Source of the DNA: Candidatus Kryptoniota bacterium
GTDB lineage: Bacteria > Bacteroidota > Ignavibacteria > Kryptoniales > JAKASW01
Assembly (NCBI GenBank): GCA_036567965.1
Contig: DATCTN010000006.1
Span: 1 to 64,000, forward strand
Length of the DNA: 64,000 bases
Reading direction: 5' to 3'
The notes beneath the pieces are model-generated. The model searched no databases, was not told where the DNA came from, and saw only the letters and a program-made list of their open reading frames with translations. The position numbers were made by a program, and so were the translations under genes. Positions 52,795-64,000 of this stretch are shown one piece after another (positions within the stretch are counted from its first letter, which is position 1; each line of letters opens with the position of its first letter).

Positions 52795-54768
52795 TCATTC
52801 GACTGTGCGGGCGGACGCAACAACTCCCTGTAGTTTTCCATCCTCGTCACGAAATACTCTCGCATTGAAAAGTACTTCTGTCTTCTCGCCAGATTTAACA
52901 CTTAGCGTCAGCTGATATCCGCTTACAGAACCACGAGCCAATGTACGGGAAACCCCCTCACGGGCTCGTTGTGGATCTGTGAAGTAGTCTGAGAATTCGG
53001 TGCCGATAAGTTCTGCGCGACAATAGCCGGTAGCTGTCTCCGTCGCTTTGTTCAAGTCCACAATTTTGCCATCAATATCTGTGACTACTATAGGATCACT
53101 GCTCGCTTCTAGGATACTCCTGTTGTAGGCATTTGCTTTTTCTAATTTGTGTTCCGAGTTCTTGCGCTCCGTGATATCGGTGTAAGTTATCGCGACACCG
53201 TATCCCTCTAGCGGAATCGGATTGGCGTTTACGCTCATCCAAGTAATATCTGATTCGCTTTTAACGACTCCCATTTCGACATGGTCGACTGCACGTTTCT
53301 CCTTAAGCGCTCTGACGCTCGCGTATTCTTCAGGGGGCATCGGACTCCCATCAGGCCGGATAACCTTCCATTCCTTCCCATCGATTGTCCTCCCTGTGTG
53401 ATCCTTTGTTGATATGCCAAGAAGTCGTTCGGAAGCGGGATTTGCCTCGACGATCCGGCCTTTTTCGTCGGTGATGCTTACGCCTATATTAATTGAATCC
53501 AAAAGGACGCGATATTTTTCCAGAGTGATCCGAAGCTCTTTTTCCGCATTGGCCAAAGCCACGCCTTCGCGAATTGCTACTGTCGCATATGCAAGGTTGT
53601 CGGCAAGCTCAGATAGGAGTTCCAGCTCCTCGCCGTCGAATGCGTGTGGGACCGCCGAGTAAACCATGAGCGCACCGAATACTACTTCGCCGTTCCTGAG
53701 CGGAGCAGCGACCGAAGACCTGATTCCTCTTTCAACGGCCTCATATCTCCATGGCTCGAAGAAGGTGTCTGTCATTGTGTCTTGAGAGACGACAGGCTTG
53801 CCCGATCTGATTGCTGTCCCTGTTGGTCCTCGTCCTCTTTCGCTGTCCGACCACGATATCTGGATCGTATCGACATATTCATGATCAGCACCAGCAAGGG
53901 CGACAGGTCGGACGGATTTGCTTTCATCATTCTCAGCGTAACCAACCCATGCGAGCTTGTGTCTACCTACGTCTATGATCGCCTGGCAAGTATCTCTGAG
54001 AAGTTGGTCTTCCTCTTTTGATCGAATGGAGATGCCGTTGCAGACGTTCAATAGCTTAAGTGCCCTACCCACCGAGGCCAGTTTAGCACCTTCATTCCTG
54101 ATTTCCCCTATGTAGGATGACAACAGCCATTTCATCATGGCGGCAAGCCCAAGAGCCATCGCTAAGGTCGCGATCCCGTACAATACGTAGGTACGAGCGC
54201 GATCTTCTGAGTTTATGCGGTCGACCTCCACCATGCGGCTCGCTTCAGCTCCTTCTTCTTCTTCCAACGAAAGGGCAATAGCCCTCATCGTCGAATGAAG
54301 ATCCACAGACACCTGAAAGAATATTTGTTTTGCCATGGCGCGGTTTGAACTGTCAAATAGGGATCGCAGAATCGCTGCCTGTGCCTGCTCGTACTTCTCC
54401 CTGGCGGCGATGAACTCATTCATCCTGCTGAGCTGAGGGGGATTACTTCTGAAGCCGATGATGAGTCTGTCAATGATCTGTTCATCCTTCTGTATGCGCG
54501 CCTGCAAATCGGCATTCCATTTTCCCCATTCGGCCTTGTCCGTCATAATCATGGCAGCCACTGCGACGCGTTCACCGTTAATATTGGACCTCAGTGTCGC
54601 AAGATCGTAGACGTTCGAAAAATTCACATCGAAAAGGGTCTTCTCGGGCGTGCCTGCATCCTCGAGTGCTCGATACGCAGTTAAGATCGTGATTGACTGG
54701 AGCACGATGATCAGTCCGAACCCGATCACCAGCTTCGTATTGATTGAAATGTGGCCGATGAATTTCAT
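52795..54768 (-). CDS. Membrane sensor with 4HB, GAF and two PAS domains and no output domain
   Basis: The 657-residue protein has a first membrane helix (11-28), a periplasmic four-helix bundle with heptad-like stretches (up to about 195), a second helix (about 196-218), a GAF domain (about 235-400), PAS 1 (about 415-535) and PAS 2 (about 545-655). The PAS 2 end (LQGVVASARTVE) is where kinase or GGDEF domains normally begin, but the frame stops and no continuation is visible in the 60 bases beyond. AGGAGG precedes the start. A partner protein is probably required. Confidence 0.8.
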   Translation of the reverse strand: MKFIGHISINTKLVIGFGLIIVLQSITILTAYRALEDAGTPEKTLFDVNFSNVYDLATLRSNINGERVAVAAMIMTDKAEWGKWNADLQARIQKDEQIIDRLIIGFRSNPPQLSRMNEFIAAREKYEQAQAAILRSLFDSSNRAMAKQIFFQVSVDLHSTMRAIALSLEEEEGAEASRMVEVDRINSEDRARTYVLYGIATLAMALGLAAMMKWLLSSYIGEIRNEGAKLASVGRALKLLNVCNGISIRSKEEDQLLRDTCQAIIDVGRHKLAWVGYAENDESKSVRPVALAGADHEYVDTIQISWSDSERGRGPTGTAIRSGKPVVSQDTMTDTFFEPWRYEAVERGIRSSVAAPLRNGEVVFGALMVYSAVPHAFDGEELELLSELADNLAYATVAIREGVALANAEKELRITLEKYRVLLDSINIGVSITDEKGRIVEANPASERLLGISTKDHTGRTIDGKEWKVIRPDGSPMPPEEYASVRALKEKRAVDHVEMGVVKSESDITWMSVNANPIPLEGYGVAITYTDITERKNSEHKLEKANAYNRSILEASSDPIVVTDIDGKIVDLNKATETATGYCRAELIGTEFSDYFTDPQRAREGVSRTLARGSVSGYQLTLSVKSGEKTEVLFNARVFRDEDGKLQGVVASARTVE

Positions 54769-55173
54769 GCCCAGTTCCTCCTGACATATTCAGACGAGTT
54801 ACCAGCGCCATCCTGACTGTTCACCCGACATCTCCCGAGTTCGCCCTTCTCACGCGCGGATCAGGGCACGACCCCAAGATCCGCTCATTGTCGTGTGTTC
54901 GTACTTCGATTCCGACGAGAAGGTGTATTGCCGATCCAATCTTCTCTTTCGTGCTGCCGACGATCCGAACAAGTTTCATCGCACAGGCAGAAGATCGGAA
55001 GATCAACCATCTAATGCGGTCTTTTGAATGGTCCGACGGGGGTGGTGTGAAGGTGCTTTGTTATTAATATTAGAATCTCGGCGCTCGAAAGTCAAGACGA
55101 GTTACCGACCCACAAGGATTTCCGATCCCAGAACCACGTGTTGAGCCGGGCACAGTGGAGAGTTGGAAACACA
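54769..55173. other. Intergenic region between the sensor and obg
   Basis: No gene, hairpin or clear promoter was recognised. The obg operon ends at its left side. Confidence 0.3.
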
Positions 55174-57388
<2,215 letters not shown>

Positions 57389-57389
<1 letters not shown>

Positions 57390-60300
57390 TATTTTAGTAG
57401 CGCCTTCACGCGGTTAATTTCTCTTTGTGCGCCCGCAACAAATGTCGGGTCGGTATTCGGCTTGTCGACAATTTTCTGGTACATCGTGATCGCATCGTTG
57501 GGCTTGTTGAGCTTTTCGTAACACTTTCCGGCAGAATAGTAGGCCTGCGCTGCCCAATCGACCGCCGGCGAAGGACTGACGAGATAAGGTACCTTCAGGA
57601 ATTCGAGGATCGCGTTGGCGTAATCGCCCTTGTCATCGTATATCGCGCCGATGTAGTAATGAAGCTCGGCCTGGTAGTCACGGTTAGCATCCTTTGCCAG
57701 ATTCTGAAAAGTCAGCAGCGCCTGATCGAAATATTTCAGCTCCTCGTAGAGGATTCCGATCTTTATCCTCATATCCATTATCGACTTATCATCCGGGAAC
57801 ATTTTCACGAACTTGCGGCTTATTTCGAGCGCGCCGTCGAACAACCCCAGCGATTCGTAGGAACTTACCAGCCTGCTCATCGCGTCTCTGACCAGCCCGC
57901 GATCCGCGAGAGAGTCGAGATAGACCATCCTGAAATTGTCGGCCGCCTCCTGATATTTCTCCTTCGCATATAAAATGTTTCCAAGCTCAAGATGCCCCTC
58001 AAGGGCAGCGGCACTTGCTGGAAACTTTGTGAGAAGCTCCGTCAACGTCGCTTGAGCCTTGTCGAGGTCCTCCTTCTCAACGAAGACCCGCGCGTGATCA
58101 AGGAGGGAAACCGGATAGGCCTGCGTGTCTTCGTAATCGCTTTTAACATCGTCCAGAAGTTTTTCTGCTTCATCATACTTCTTGTTGTCAATCAAATATT
58201 CCGCCTTGTCCACCAGGAAACGGGCCAGGTACTCGCTGCTCCCGTCTTTGTATGATTTCCTGAACTTAGCGGCCTTCGAGTCCGCCGATTTTACATCTCC
58301 ATCCTTGTAATCAATCTCGATGAGTCTTGCGACACAGTACTCTTTTACCGAATCACTCTTCGTGGAATTTTGGAGCTTACCGTATATTTCTTGCGCATTT
58401 TCGAAATCGCCCAGCTTGAAATACGTGTCACCGGCATTTACAAGCGCGCCCTCGTCGCCCGAGCCCGCCTTTTCATAAAAGGCGGCACTCATCTTGCTAT
58501 CGCCAAGGTTCCTGTAAATACCTCCGAGTTGAAGAAAAGAATCATTTCTTAATGACGTGTCGGACGCTGTCGACGCAACTTGCTGGAACAAGTCCCTGGC
58601 GCTCTCAAGATCGCCTGTCTTCAACATGCAGTACGCCATTTTGTAATTAAGTTGTGAAGATGTCCGGTGCCAGAGCTCGTCCTTCCCGATCAGATCGTAA
58701 ACAGAAAAAGCTGAATCGTATTTCTCCGTAGAGTAAAGGAAATCGGCGTATTGAGCAGCGACGTTGTCCTTGACCTTCGACGGAACGAGGTTATCCAGCA
58801 GGTCGATATAAGTCTCCCCCGCATCTGCATTCGTTCGTTTGAGGAGCCCGATATACACAAGCTCGCCGCGTATCAAGGATTCTTTGGGAGGATCGCTATT
58901 CATAAGATTCTCGAGAATCGATTTTGCATTATCAAGAGAGTCAAGGGCAATTTCCGACTTTGCAAGAATCAGCGCAGCCGCAGGGAGCGGGGTAGCCAGA
59001 GACGCCTGCGCGACTGCGTCATGGTACGCTCCTGAGTTGAAGAGTACGGTGGCGAGAAGACAACATGCTTCGGGCAGGCGAGGTGAGGCAGGAAAGCGTT
59101 TCACAAAACTTAATGCCGAATTCTCAGCCGCTACAGAATCACCAGACGATGCTTGCAGCTCCATGAGCTTGAAAAGTGATCTTTCTGCGATCGAGTCGGC
59201 GGCGGGTTCGGCAGAAAGCTGCTGATATATGTCGAATGCTTTTGAGTTCCTGTCTGTCTTCTCTTTCTCATTGTTTTCGAGCGCCGATGCGAGAAGATAA
59301 TTTGCCAGACGCTGGTTGCTGCCGGTATCGGTGGAAGCCACTTCCTCGAATATCCTCGCAGCTTTCGAATGATCCTTCAAAATGTTTTCGTATAAATTCC
59401 CGAGACGCATCAGCGAGTTGGTTTTATCTGATGACGAGAGGCCCTGCTGCATGAGAATGTCGGCAAGCTCTACAACAGCGTCGCGATAATCGAACCCCTT
59501 TGAATCAGCTATGATATCAGACAAACTGTCGGCGGCGGAAAGATAGTCCGATTCGGGGAAACTCTTCTCGAGTTCCTCAAGTTTGTCGGACGCGTCGCCG
59601 TAATCCTCGGAAATTTCATCGTCTATCGCACCATAAAACAGGAGCGCGTCCGGCCTGTCCTTCAGGTAGTCGCGATAGCGCGCAAATGTCGCTCCGACTT
59701 TTTCACCGTCATTGAGGATCATTTTCTCGATATCAAGCAACTTCACTATAATTCTGGGATCCGGGCTCTTTGAATCCTGGATCGAGAGATGAAGCAGCGA
59801 ATCGGCGAGACTCATTTTCCCTGCGCGATAGGCGAGCTCCGCATAAAGATCCAGAGCAGAACTATCGACACCCTTCGCCGGAAGATTCTTCATCACGGCC
59901 AGACCCTCGGAGTACTCGCCCTTAGTCTTTAGAAGCGAAGCAATCCTGATCCGACATTTCCAGGGCAGGACTTTTATTTTAGCGGCGTTCTTCCTATAAA
60001 TCGAATTATTGCCGAGCGCAAGCTGCGCGTAGTTGATCTCGTAATCGAGCTGTTCTCTCTCCTCCGATGTAAGCTTCGAGGACTGAAGGCGGTTTGCGTC
60101 TTCGAACCCGTGCGAATAGTTACCCGCCTCGAGATCGATTTCAATTGTTTCGAGGACAGCATCTGTGCTTTGTGGGAAAATGCCTATCTTCGCTGCTTCT
60201 GCGAAATACTGCTCAGCCGATTGGATCGAGCCTGTCATCTTATTTAGTTTGCCGAGGGCGAGCAATCCCATCACCCGGACAGAATCGTTGTCCGAAGCGA

Positions 60301-60901
60301 GGAGCGCTTTGTATTGGTTTTCTGCTTTCTGAAGTCGGCCCGAATCGAAATACAGGTTGCCGAGCTGGAATGTCGCCTCAAAATAACTCGATGTAGAAGT
60401 ATAATCCTGGACGATGGAGAGTAACGAAATCTCGGCCCGGGCAGTATCGCCCGACATGTTGAAGAATCGTGCGGCTTCCAGGAGCGCCGCAGGTGCTTGA
60501 GGATCCTTCGGATAAAAGACCTTCAGTCGTTCATATGACAAACCGGCGTTCGCGAAATCATTTCCCTTTGCGAAGGCGTCACCCGCATTCATCCAGGCAG
60601 AAGGCGCCTGCGGGTCGTTCGGATATTGGATTGCAAAAGTCTGGAAGTTTCCTGCGGCATCAGCATACTTCTTCTGGTCGAGCTGGGAGAGGGCGAGATA
60701 GTATCGCGCCTGTCCCGCGGACGGAGATGCCGGGTATTGCTGGAGAAATTTGTTGAACTGTTCTTCGGCAAGATCGTACATCTGATTCCTGAACAGCTCT
60801 ATTCCGAACTTCAGGTCGGAGTCGACCTGAGTTTCCTGAGCAAAAAGTTTTACCGACGCGCAGAAGACTACCACGGATACTAACAAAATTCTTTTACGCA
60901 T
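57389..60901 (-). CDS. Large exported tetratricopeptide-repeat protein
   Basis: The 1170-residue protein begins with a signal peptide (MRKRILLVSVVVFCASVKLFAQ) and consists almost entirely of TPR and TPR-like helical repeats about 34-40 residues long, e.g. AEEQFNKFLQQYPASPSAGQ, AADNFRMVYLDSLADRG and LLTFQNLAKDANRDYQAELHYYIGA. YbgF/BamD-like repeats act as scaffolds for protein complexes. It is the first gene of the TPR-hypothetical-obg operon. The interval to the next gene contains a hairpin (61004-61025). Confidence 0.85.
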
Positions 60902-61003
60902 ACTTAAATATAAAGTCTATTTGTCAAAGATTATGCGGATAAATCCCGAATAACCGGATTTGCTGCCTCACAGAACTCCACAAGCGGCCATCTAAACGCA
61001 AAT

Positions 61004-61025
61004 GGCGGGCAATGCATCGCCCGCC
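61004..61025 (-). terminator. Terminator-like hairpin after the sdh operon
   Basis: GGCGGGC/GCCCGCC stem with an 8-base loop lies 27 bases past the sdhB stop on the minus strand. The T-tract is weak (ATTTGCGTTT), so termination efficiency is uncertain. Confidence 0.5.
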
Positions 61026-61051
61026 ATCCGTGGTCCAGATGAACCGGAAAA

Positions 61052-61759
61052 CTAAATTTCCCTTTCGGAGAGGCGTTTCTTCAACTGGGATATGTGCCAT
61101 GTAAGGTTGATTTCCTTCGGGCACGCCTCCACGCAGTTGAAGATTGTGTGGCATCGCCAGATGCCGTCGGGTGTATCGATAACGTCCAGGCGCTCATCCG
61201 CCGCGTCATCGCGAGTATCAAAGACAAATCTGTACGCCTTGAGCAGCGCCGCAGGCCCGATATAATTCTCGTCGGACCACGACGATGGGCATGACGTGGT
61301 GCAGCAGGCACAGAGGATGCACTTGGCTGACTCGAAAAGTTTTTCCGCATCGTCGTTGCTCTGGAGCCTTTCATGTTCCGGCGCCGGCGAGTTAGCGACA
61401 AGATATGGCTTAACCGCCTCGTACTTTTTGTAGAAATCCGACAAGTCTACAACCAAATCCTTCACGACCGGTAAAGAAGGAAGAGGCTCTATGACGATTG
61501 CCTTTTTGTAGTTCACATCCCTGAGAAGCGTCGAGCAGGCGAGCCTGTTCCTGCCGTTTATGCGTATTCCGTCCGATCCGCAAACCCCGTGAGCGCATGA
61601 CCGGCGGAACGTAAGCGTGCCGTCGTACTTCCACTTCGCCTGGTGAAGAAGGTCAAGAATTCTTTCCTTGTCGTCACCCGCTTCCAGAATAAATTCCTGG
61701 TAATAAGGTTCGGTATCTCTTTCAGGATTATAGCGTTGTACTCGCAGAGTAACCTTCAT
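61052..61759 (-). CDS. sdhB: Succinate dehydrogenase iron-sulfur subunit
   Basis: The 235-residue protein has the plant-type ferredoxin cluster site with the RRSCAHGVCGSDG motif (Asp in place of one Cys, as in E. coli SdhB) and a final Cys in RNRLAC. It then carries the two cluster motifs CILCACCTTSCP and CHTIFNCVEACPK. It passes electrons from SdhA to the quinone site. It ends the sdh operon, 32 bases after sdhA. Confidence 0.93.
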   Translation of the reverse strand: MKVTLRVQRYNPERDTEPYYQEFILEAGDDKERILDLLHQAKWKYDGTLTFRRSCAHGVCGSDGIRINGRNRLACSTLLRDVNYKKAIVIEPLPSLPVVKDLVVDLSDFYKKYEAVKPYLVANSPAPEHERLQSNDDAEKLFESAKCILCACCTTSCPSSWSDENYIGPAALLKAYRFVFDTRDDAADERLDVIDTPDGIWRCHTIFNCVEACPKEINLTWHISQLKKRLSEREI

Positions 61760-61791
61760 TTATTCTCCTTTCCCGATGAATACGGGGTGGA

Positions 61792-63576
61792 TCAATACTT
61801 TCTCTCTTTCGGTTGGAACCGCGTTATAGAAACCGGTTTAAAGTCGATCTTAGGTTCAGCTTTCCCTTTCGCTCCAGACCTGACACCGTCTGCCTTATAA
61901 ATCAGTGTATGCTTGAGCCATTTTTTGTCGTCTCTCTTCGGGAAGTCTTCCCTGGAGTGAGCGCCCCTGGACTCTTCTCTTGCTAGGGCGCCGTAAATAA
62001 TCGGCTCGGCGGTATCGATCAGGTTTCCAAGTTCGATCGCTTCCATGAGATCGGTGTTAAAAATTTTACCGTGATCGTCTATCGCGATGTCCTGATATCT
62101 TTCACGGAGAGTCCTTATTTCGGTGGTCATCTCTTTAAGATCTTTTTCGTTTCGGAAAATCCCGACCTTTTCCATCATCTTTTCCTGAAGCTCCACGCGG
62201 AGAGCGCCGACTCTTTCCTTTCCCCTGGAATTCATTATCCTGTCGATCTTCTCAAGCGAACGATCCGCTGCATCGGCCGGGAGAGGAGCTAACTCGGCGT
62301 CCTTAATGAAATTGGCGATGGCTTTTCCCCCTCTGCGTCCGAACACTATGAGGTCGAGAAGTGAATTAGTGCCGAGCCGGTTGGCGCCATGGACAGACAC
62401 GCAGGCCGCTTCCCCAGCGGCGTATAGTCCGGGCACCACTGTGTTCTTTTTGTCTTTCGTTACTTCTGCATCTACCGTCGTCGGGATTCCGCCCATCGCG
62501 TAGTGACAGGTTGGTTGTATCGGGATGGGTTCTTTCGTGGGCTCCACGCCTAGATAAGTCCTGGCAAATCCCGTAATCTCCGGAAGCTTATCTTTGATGA
62601 CCTCTTTTGACAGATGAGACACATCGAGGTGAACATAGTAAGTTCCGTCGCTTCCTTTGAACCCGCGGCCTTCCCTGATCTCGGTGAGAATCGCTCGCGA
62701 TACCATGTCGCGCGGCGCAAGATCTTTCACAGTCGGGGCGTACCGTTCCATGAAGCGTTCGCCTTTGCTGTTCAGAAGTATTCCGCCTTCACCTCGCGCT
62801 GCCTCGGAGATTAAAATTCCGAGTTTCCAGAGACCGGTCGGATGGAATTGCACGAACTCCATGTCCTCAAGTGGAAGACCGTTGTTGTAGATGAAAGAAA
62901 ATCCGTCCCCTGTCCCGACGTGAGCATTGGATGTTATCCTGTAGACTCTGCCGTAACCGCCGGTTGCCAGCATGACGGCTTTGGCATGGAAGACATGTAC
63001 TTCACTTGTGGCAATATCGACGGCAACGATGCCGGAGCAAACTCCACCGCTCATCACCAGATCGGTGACGAAATATTCCGAGAAGAAGTGGACTTTCTGC
63101 TTGATGCAATTCTCATAGAGCGTATGGAGCATCACGTGCCCGGTCCTATCTGCCGAATAGCACGATCTACGAACGGCGACTCTTTTGGAATCCGGATCAG
63201 AAGGATTCTCGGGTCGTGTGTGTCCTCCGAAACGGCGTTGCGCGATCTTACCTTCATCGGTTCTTGAGAACGGCATTCCCATGTGCTCCAGCTCGATAAC
63301 CGCCCTGATTGCGTCCTTAGTCATGATTTCTATAGCATCCTGGTCGCCGAGGTAATCGCTTCCCTTCACCGTGTCGAACATATGCCATTCCCAGCTGTCT
63401 TCCTCCTCGTTTCCGAGTGCGGCACCTATTCCACCTTGCGCGGCGCCCGTATGTGATCTGGTCGGAAAAACTTTTGAAAGGACGGCGCATGTAAATCCTT
63501 CCGGGACTTCAATGGCCGCGCGAAGGCCCGCTCCACCCGCTCCCACAATGATTACATCGTACTGATGCTTTACCAT
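61792..63576 (-). CDS. sdhA: Succinate dehydrogenase flavoprotein subunit
   Basis: The 594-residue protein binds FAD covalently: GAGGAGLRAAIE Rossmann motif, then the FAD-linking His in TRSHTGAAQGGIGAAL. Further sites are the active-site region GRTDEGKIAQRRFGG-like (SRTDEGKIAQRRFGG), and YCSADRTGHVMLHTL-like (CYSADRTGH). The length and motifs match bacterial SdhA. It oxidises succinate to fumarate at the cytosolic face of the inner membrane. It lies 18 bases after the sdhD-like gene. Confidence 0.95.
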   Translation of the reverse strand: MVKHQYDVIIVGAGGAGLRAAIEVPEGFTCAVLSKVFPTRSHTGAAQGGIGAALGNEEEDSWEWHMFDTVKGSDYLGDQDAIEIMTKDAIRAVIELEHMGMPFSRTDEGKIAQRRFGGHTRPENPSDPDSKRVAVRRSCYSADRTGHVMLHTLYENCIKQKVHFFSEYFVTDLVMSGGVCSGIVAVDIATSEVHVFHAKAVMLATGGYGRVYRITSNAHVGTGDGFSFIYNNGLPLEDMEFVQFHPTGLWKLGILISEAARGEGGILLNSKGERFMERYAPTVKDLAPRDMVSRAILTEIREGRGFKGSDGTYYVHLDVSHLSKEVIKDKLPEITGFARTYLGVEPTKEPIPIQPTCHYAMGGIPTTVDAEVTKDKKNTVVPGLYAAGEAACVSVHGANRLGTNSLLDLIVFGRRGGKAIANFIKDAELAPLPADAADRSLEKIDRIMNSRGKERVGALRVELQEKMMEKVGIFRNEKDLKEMTTEIRTLRERYQDIAIDDHGKIFNTDLMEAIELGNLIDTAEPIIYGALAREESRGAHSREDFPKRDDKKWLKHTLIYKADGVRSGAKGKAEPKIDFKPVSITRFQPKERKY

Positions 63577-63594
63577 TCAGATTGCCTCTTCGAT

Positions 63595-63945
63595 TTAGAA
63601 AGAAAGTATCGTGTTGACGCCGAGAACCCAGAAAGCAACTCCCGACATTATTATTATCCCGTATATCGTGAGACTGACGGCGGGTTTCATCTCATAGTCG
63701 CGGAAGATCCCCCACGTGCCGTTCAGTCCATGCCACAACCCGACAGTTATAAAAGTAAGGTCGAACATTTTCCAGAAGGGGTGATGCATTCTCTCAAGCA
63801 CAGCAGCATATGAATGACCGCTCTCGGGATTTGCGTGCATGACAAAATAATGTGCGAGCAGGACGACTACGAGGAGGACTCCAGTAATTCTCTGGAGCAC
63901 CCAACCTGGAGCGCCGCTGCCTCTAGAGCCCGAATGTTTATACAT
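63595..63945 (-). CDS. sdhD: Succinate dehydrogenase membrane anchor, SdhD-like
   Basis: The 116-residue protein has three helices. The first follows the conserved GWVLQRITGVLLVVVLLAH start with the likely haem-ligand His, and the second contains TVGLWHGLNGTWGIFRDY, a quinone-site-type segment. It anchors SdhAB and helps bind quinone and haem b. The sdhC partner should lie just beyond the window edge on the same strand. Confidence 0.8.
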   Translation of the reverse strand: MYKHSGSRGSGAPGWVLQRITGVLLVVVLLAHYFVMHANPESGHSYAAVLERMHHPFWKMFDLTFITVGLWHGLNGTWGIFRDYEMKPAVSLTIYGIIIMSGVAFWVLGVNTILSF

Positions 63946-64000
63946 AGATCACCTCGATGAAGCAAACATGTTTGCGATTGGTTCACGGAACATCAGATAT

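Overview
The window looks like chromosomal DNA of a member of the Bacteroidota/Chlorobi/Ignavibacteriota assemblage. The evidence is a type IX secretion (Por) C-terminal sorting tail on a beta-propeller protein, DUF4402, DUF6588 and DUF3857 envelope proteins, many small Sec or lipoprotein genes, a Tricorn-type S41 protease and a SdhA/B/D operon. No tRNA, rRNA or CRISPR array was seen. The taxonomic call is inference from protein style only.

Region 1 (1 to about 20,400) is the unusual part. A truncated IS3-family element at the left edge is followed by about 17 mostly small, mostly unrecognisable genes, all on the minus strand. They are separated by unusually long intergenic stretches filled with diverged repeats. 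Several of these stretches have the geometry of integron recombination sites (attC): a 7-base box ending in AAC at or just after a stop codon, an imperfect palindrome, then a 7-base box starting with GTT shortly before the next start codon. The best are at 14741-14789, 12398-12514, 8194-8316, 15563-15708 and 18495-18595. I read this as an integron cassette array without a visible integrase (a CALIN or a distal array segment). Cargo includes secreted or lipid-anchored proteins, a RibD/DHFR-like reductase, a DGPF/YciI protein, a GH5 glycosidase, a TonB-C/DUF6438 protein and a split T9SS-exported propeller. Some repeats in the region do not fit attC and are reported separately.

Region 2 (20,400 to 31,100) is ordinary accessory chromosome: a Gfo/Idh/MocA oxidoreductase, a SagB-like nitroreductase, a SixA phosphatase paired with a CHAD protein, an APC permease and a MATE pump. 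These are followed by small stand-alone enzymes (DUF1801, two VOC proteins, GlcG/HbpS-like) mixed with two decayed genes, a frameshifted DHFR-like reductase and an alpha/beta-hydrolase tail.

Region 3 (31,100 to 46,300) holds a Tricorn homologue, a PAP2 phosphatase, a GNAT acetyltransferase, outer-membrane proteins and a glycyl-radical pair that closely resembles trans-4-hydroxy-L-proline dehydratase and its radical SAM activase. It also holds an unusually short Rho, and a DUF4402 surface-protein trio (second copy broken) behind an apparent sigma-54 promoter and a leader with three hairpins.

Region 4 (46,300 to 64,000) is core-like: plsY-htrA-purB and a small membrane protein, then an aldehyde dehydrogenase plus L-lysine 6-transaminase (lysine to 2-aminoadipate). 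Next come a PAS/GAF sensor with no output domain, an obg/hypothetical/TPR operon with one- or two-base overlaps, and the succinate dehydrogenase operon running off the right edge.
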